Shown here: positions 62,614 through 64,000 of the stretch, piece by piece | How the letters are laid out: every line of letters begins with the position of its first letter | How positions within the stretch are numbered: the stretch's first letter is position 1 | Assembly: GCA_902168205.1 (NCBI GenBank) | Contig: CABHOK010000002.1 | Coordinates: 558,001-622,000 of the forward strand | DNA from: an uncultured Chitinophaga sp. | GTDB lineage: Bacteria; Bacteroidota; Bacteroidia; Cytophagales; Cyclobacteriaceae | Reading direction: 5' to 3' | DNA length: 64,000 bases | Made by a program: the position numbers and the translations under genes | The notes under the pieces: model-generated | Database searches by the model: none | Seen by the model: only the letters and a program-made list of their open reading frames with translations | What the model was told of the DNA's origin: nothing

Positions 62614-62913
62614 CGGCCCGAAGAAAATTACCCAGGTAGAAAAGTCATCGGTAAAATTCTGAAAGCGGTGTACAACACCAGCCGGCACAAACAGAAAGTC
62701 GCCCGCTTTGAAAGGTATTATTTCCCGCTCGTAGAGAAAGTCACCGGAGCCGGCTATAATGATATAAAGTTCATCCTGGTCGTGTGGATTCTGAAGATCA
62801 ACACGATCAGGTTTATATACCTCGACAGACAGTGTATCACGTCTGAAAAATTCTGCAAAAAATTTGTTTGAATTCTTTAATGAACGCAAGGCGTCTTCGG
62901 GGGAGATCTTCAT
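62599..62913 (-). CDS. Cupin-domain protein
   Basis: 104 residues, one cupin barrel. Motif 1 is NPHDQDELYIIIAGSG (His and Glu metal ligands) and motif 2 is PAGVVHRFQNF (His). It is a small metal-binding protein of unknown reaction; similar proteins act as dioxygenases, isomerases or sugar-binding sensors. It converges with the HsdR-N gene, and the two overlap by 8 bp. Confidence 0.87.
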   Translation of the reverse strand: MKISPEDALRSLKNSNKFFAEFFRRDTLSVEVYKPDRVDLQNPHDQDELYIIIAGSGDFLYEREIIPFKAGDFLFVPAGVVHRFQNFTDDFSTWVIFFGPKVAI

Positions 62914-63039
62914 ATCCGGGATTGAGACATCAAGATATTATATGCAGTATAAAAATGCAAAATACCCTGCAATAGAATAGTTGATATAGCTTATCATATT
63001 CTGCTCGGTCGTGAGATCAGGATATAGCAGGATGAGAAA

Positions 63040-64000
63040 TTACTCCGTTTTTTCTGCCGGAAGCGTAAAGAAAAATGTAGCCCCTTCGTTTACTTTGGCT
63101 TCGGCCCATACGCGTCCTCCGTGGCGGGCGACAATACGTTGTACAATGGCGAGTCCTACACCGGTGCCTTCGAAATCACTGGGTTTGTGCAGCCGCTGAA
63201 ATACACCAAACAGCTTTTCGGCATACTCCATGTTGAAGCCGGCTCCGTTGTCTTTTACGTAGTATACTATATATCCATTGTCGCGATACGACCCGATTTC
63301 GATAGCCGGATTTTCTTTTTTAGCAGAATACTTATAGGCATTCGAGATGAGGTTAATCCATACCTGCGTGAGTAGCGCGCGGTCTGCGTATGCCGGTAGT
63401 AGTTCGTTAACGGTAACTTTTGCGTGATAGTCACTGGCATCGGTAACATCGCTGATCACATCCTTCACCAGGTCCGCTATATTTATCGCTGACTTCTTGA
63501 CTTCTTTTCGACCCATCTTGGAGAACTCCAGCAGGTCATCAATGAGCGAACCCATTTTGATAGCATTTTTGTGGATTACGCCCAGCATACGTTTCGCCTC
63601 ATCATCCAGTGTATCGTTATAGCTTTCTTCCAGCATTTTTGAGAAGCCTACCAGCGCACGGACAGGCGCGCGAAGGTCGTGCGAAACAGAGTATGAAAAC
63701 GATTCGAGTTCTTTATTTACTTCTTCCAGTTGGAAAAGGTTCTTCTGCAGATCAGCGTTCAATTGTTTGATCTGCGCATCGGCTTTTTCAAGCGACTGAT
63801 TTTTTTCGATCAGTTCTTTTTTCTGCAATTGTATCTTTAGCAGAACCGATACCTTGGCCGTGGTAAGTTCCGGGTCGAGAGGTTTGGAGAGATAGTCAAC
63901 AGCACCTTCTTCAAAACCTTTCATCACCGATTGCCGCTCTTTCTTTTCGGCTGAGGCAAAGATGATGGGTATATCTTTTGTTTTTTTATTGAGCTTTAAT
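63040..64000 (-). CDS. Receiver-histidine kinase hybrid, 5' end outside window
   Basis: About 320 residues are visible and the frame is open to the right edge. The edge part is the end of a receiver domain (IPIIFASAEKK and GFEEGAVDYLSKPLDP, with the conserved Lys), followed by a coiled coil (about 45 residues), HisKA with the phosphoacceptor His in YSVSHDLRAPVRAL, and HATPase_c with WINLISNAYKYSA, DNGAGFNMEYAEKLFGVF and GTGVGLAIVQRIV. It belongs to the phytochrome-like kinase group. The phosphoacceptor Asp of the receiver is not in the window. Gap 62914-63039 shows nothing. Confidence 0.93.
   Translation of the reverse strand, partial: LKLNKKTKDIPIIFASAEKKERQSVMKGFEEGAVDYLSKPLDPELTTAKVSVLLKIQLQKKELIEKNQSLEKADAQIKQLNADLQKNLFQLEEVNKELESFSYSVSHDLRAPVRALVGFSKMLEESYNDTLDDEAKRMLGVIHKNAIKMGSLIDDLLEFSKMGRKEVKKSAINIADLVKDVISDVTDASDYHAKVTVNELLPAYADRALLTQVWINLISNAYKYSAKKENPAIEIGSYRDNGYIVYYVKDNGAGFNMEYAEKLFGVFQRLHKPSDFEGTGVGLAIVQRIVARHGGRVWAEAKVNEGATFFFTLPAEKTE

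Noticed and set aside
1-64000. tRNA or rRNA genes
   Set aside because: No cloverleaf with a TTCRANY-type arm or rRNA signature was found on either strand by eye.

Overview
The window is a chromosomal segment of a member of the Bacteroidota, most likely a Cytophagales-type soil or plant-associated bacterium. The evidence is a SusC/SusD pair, a giant secreted protein with a type IX secretion (T9SS) C-terminal domain, further TonB-dependent transport, one-membrane-segment LytS/LytTR signalling, near absence of Shine-Dalgarno sequences, and several TAnnTTTG-type -7 promoter elements. GC content is moderate. Coding DNA is strikingly rich in TATA, with the Ile codon ATA used mostly after a codon ending in T. 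I see no tRNA, rRNA, CRISPR array, transposase or phage module.

Layout. 1-3.3 kb: hydroxyproline catabolism (ketoglutarate-semialdehyde dehydrogenase, cut by the window edge; 4-hydroxyproline epimerase; D-amino-acid/D-hydroxyproline dehydrogenase). 3.7-8.3 kb: SusC/SusD uptake pair. 8.4-9.9 kb: LytTR two-component pair on the minus strand. 10-11.9 kb: PEP-mutase-family enzyme and Ada DNA-repair protein. 12.2-16.7 kb: 1510-residue T9SS surface protein with three copies of a PA14-like module. 16.9-23.6 kb: NAD(P)-binding protein, a phosphorelay operon (multi-PAS kinase with a degenerate receiver, a CheY-like regulator, a NarL/LuxR regulator), a lipoprotein, an unknown small protein and a PAP2-like membrane protein. 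23.9-34.6 kb: an L-arabinose-releasing locus (GH127, GH146-like, DUF885, an AraC regulator, GH51). 34.9-37.7 kb: membrane protein and patatin-like lipase. 38-40.45 kb: an AT-rich patch with a secreted metallopeptidase-like lipoprotein, a small lipoprotein and a truncated relative of it. 40.6-44.3 kb: TonB siderophore-type receptor and PepSY membrane protein. 44.4-51.5 kb: AraC regulator and a TolC-RND-MFP efflux operon. 51.7-54.6 kb: GH13 trehalose-synthase-like enzyme and a flavin-dependent oxidoreductase. 55-58.5 kb: cold-shock-domain protein, fatty acid desaturase and two RRM RNA-binding proteins. 58.7-62.6 kb: sensory-rhodopsin-transducer homologue, TIR-membrane protein, Cys-rich proteins, a DUF2383-like protein and an orphan HsdR-N nuclease-like protein. 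62.6-64 kb: cupin and a response-regulator/histidine-kinase hybrid cut by the window edge.

How parts fit together. GH127, GH146 and GH51 enzymes release L-arabinose from plant arabinans and, for GH127, from arabinosylated hydroxyproline of extensins. The first three genes degrade hydroxyproline. The window therefore encodes most of a route for using both halves of plant hydroxyproline-rich glycoproteins, although the two loci are 20 kb apart.

The most unusual signal is non-coding. Three intergenic regions in the 59-61.5 kb block carry arrays of a TTCGGAAA-like element repeated at exactly 21 bp (two helical turns), three to four copies each. They lie upstream of the TIR protein/ASRT homologue, the Cys-rich lipoprotein, and the HsdR-N/DUF2383 pair. 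This geometry suggests operators for one regulator, possibly of LytTR type, that would tie these otherwise unrelated genes into one undescribed regulon.
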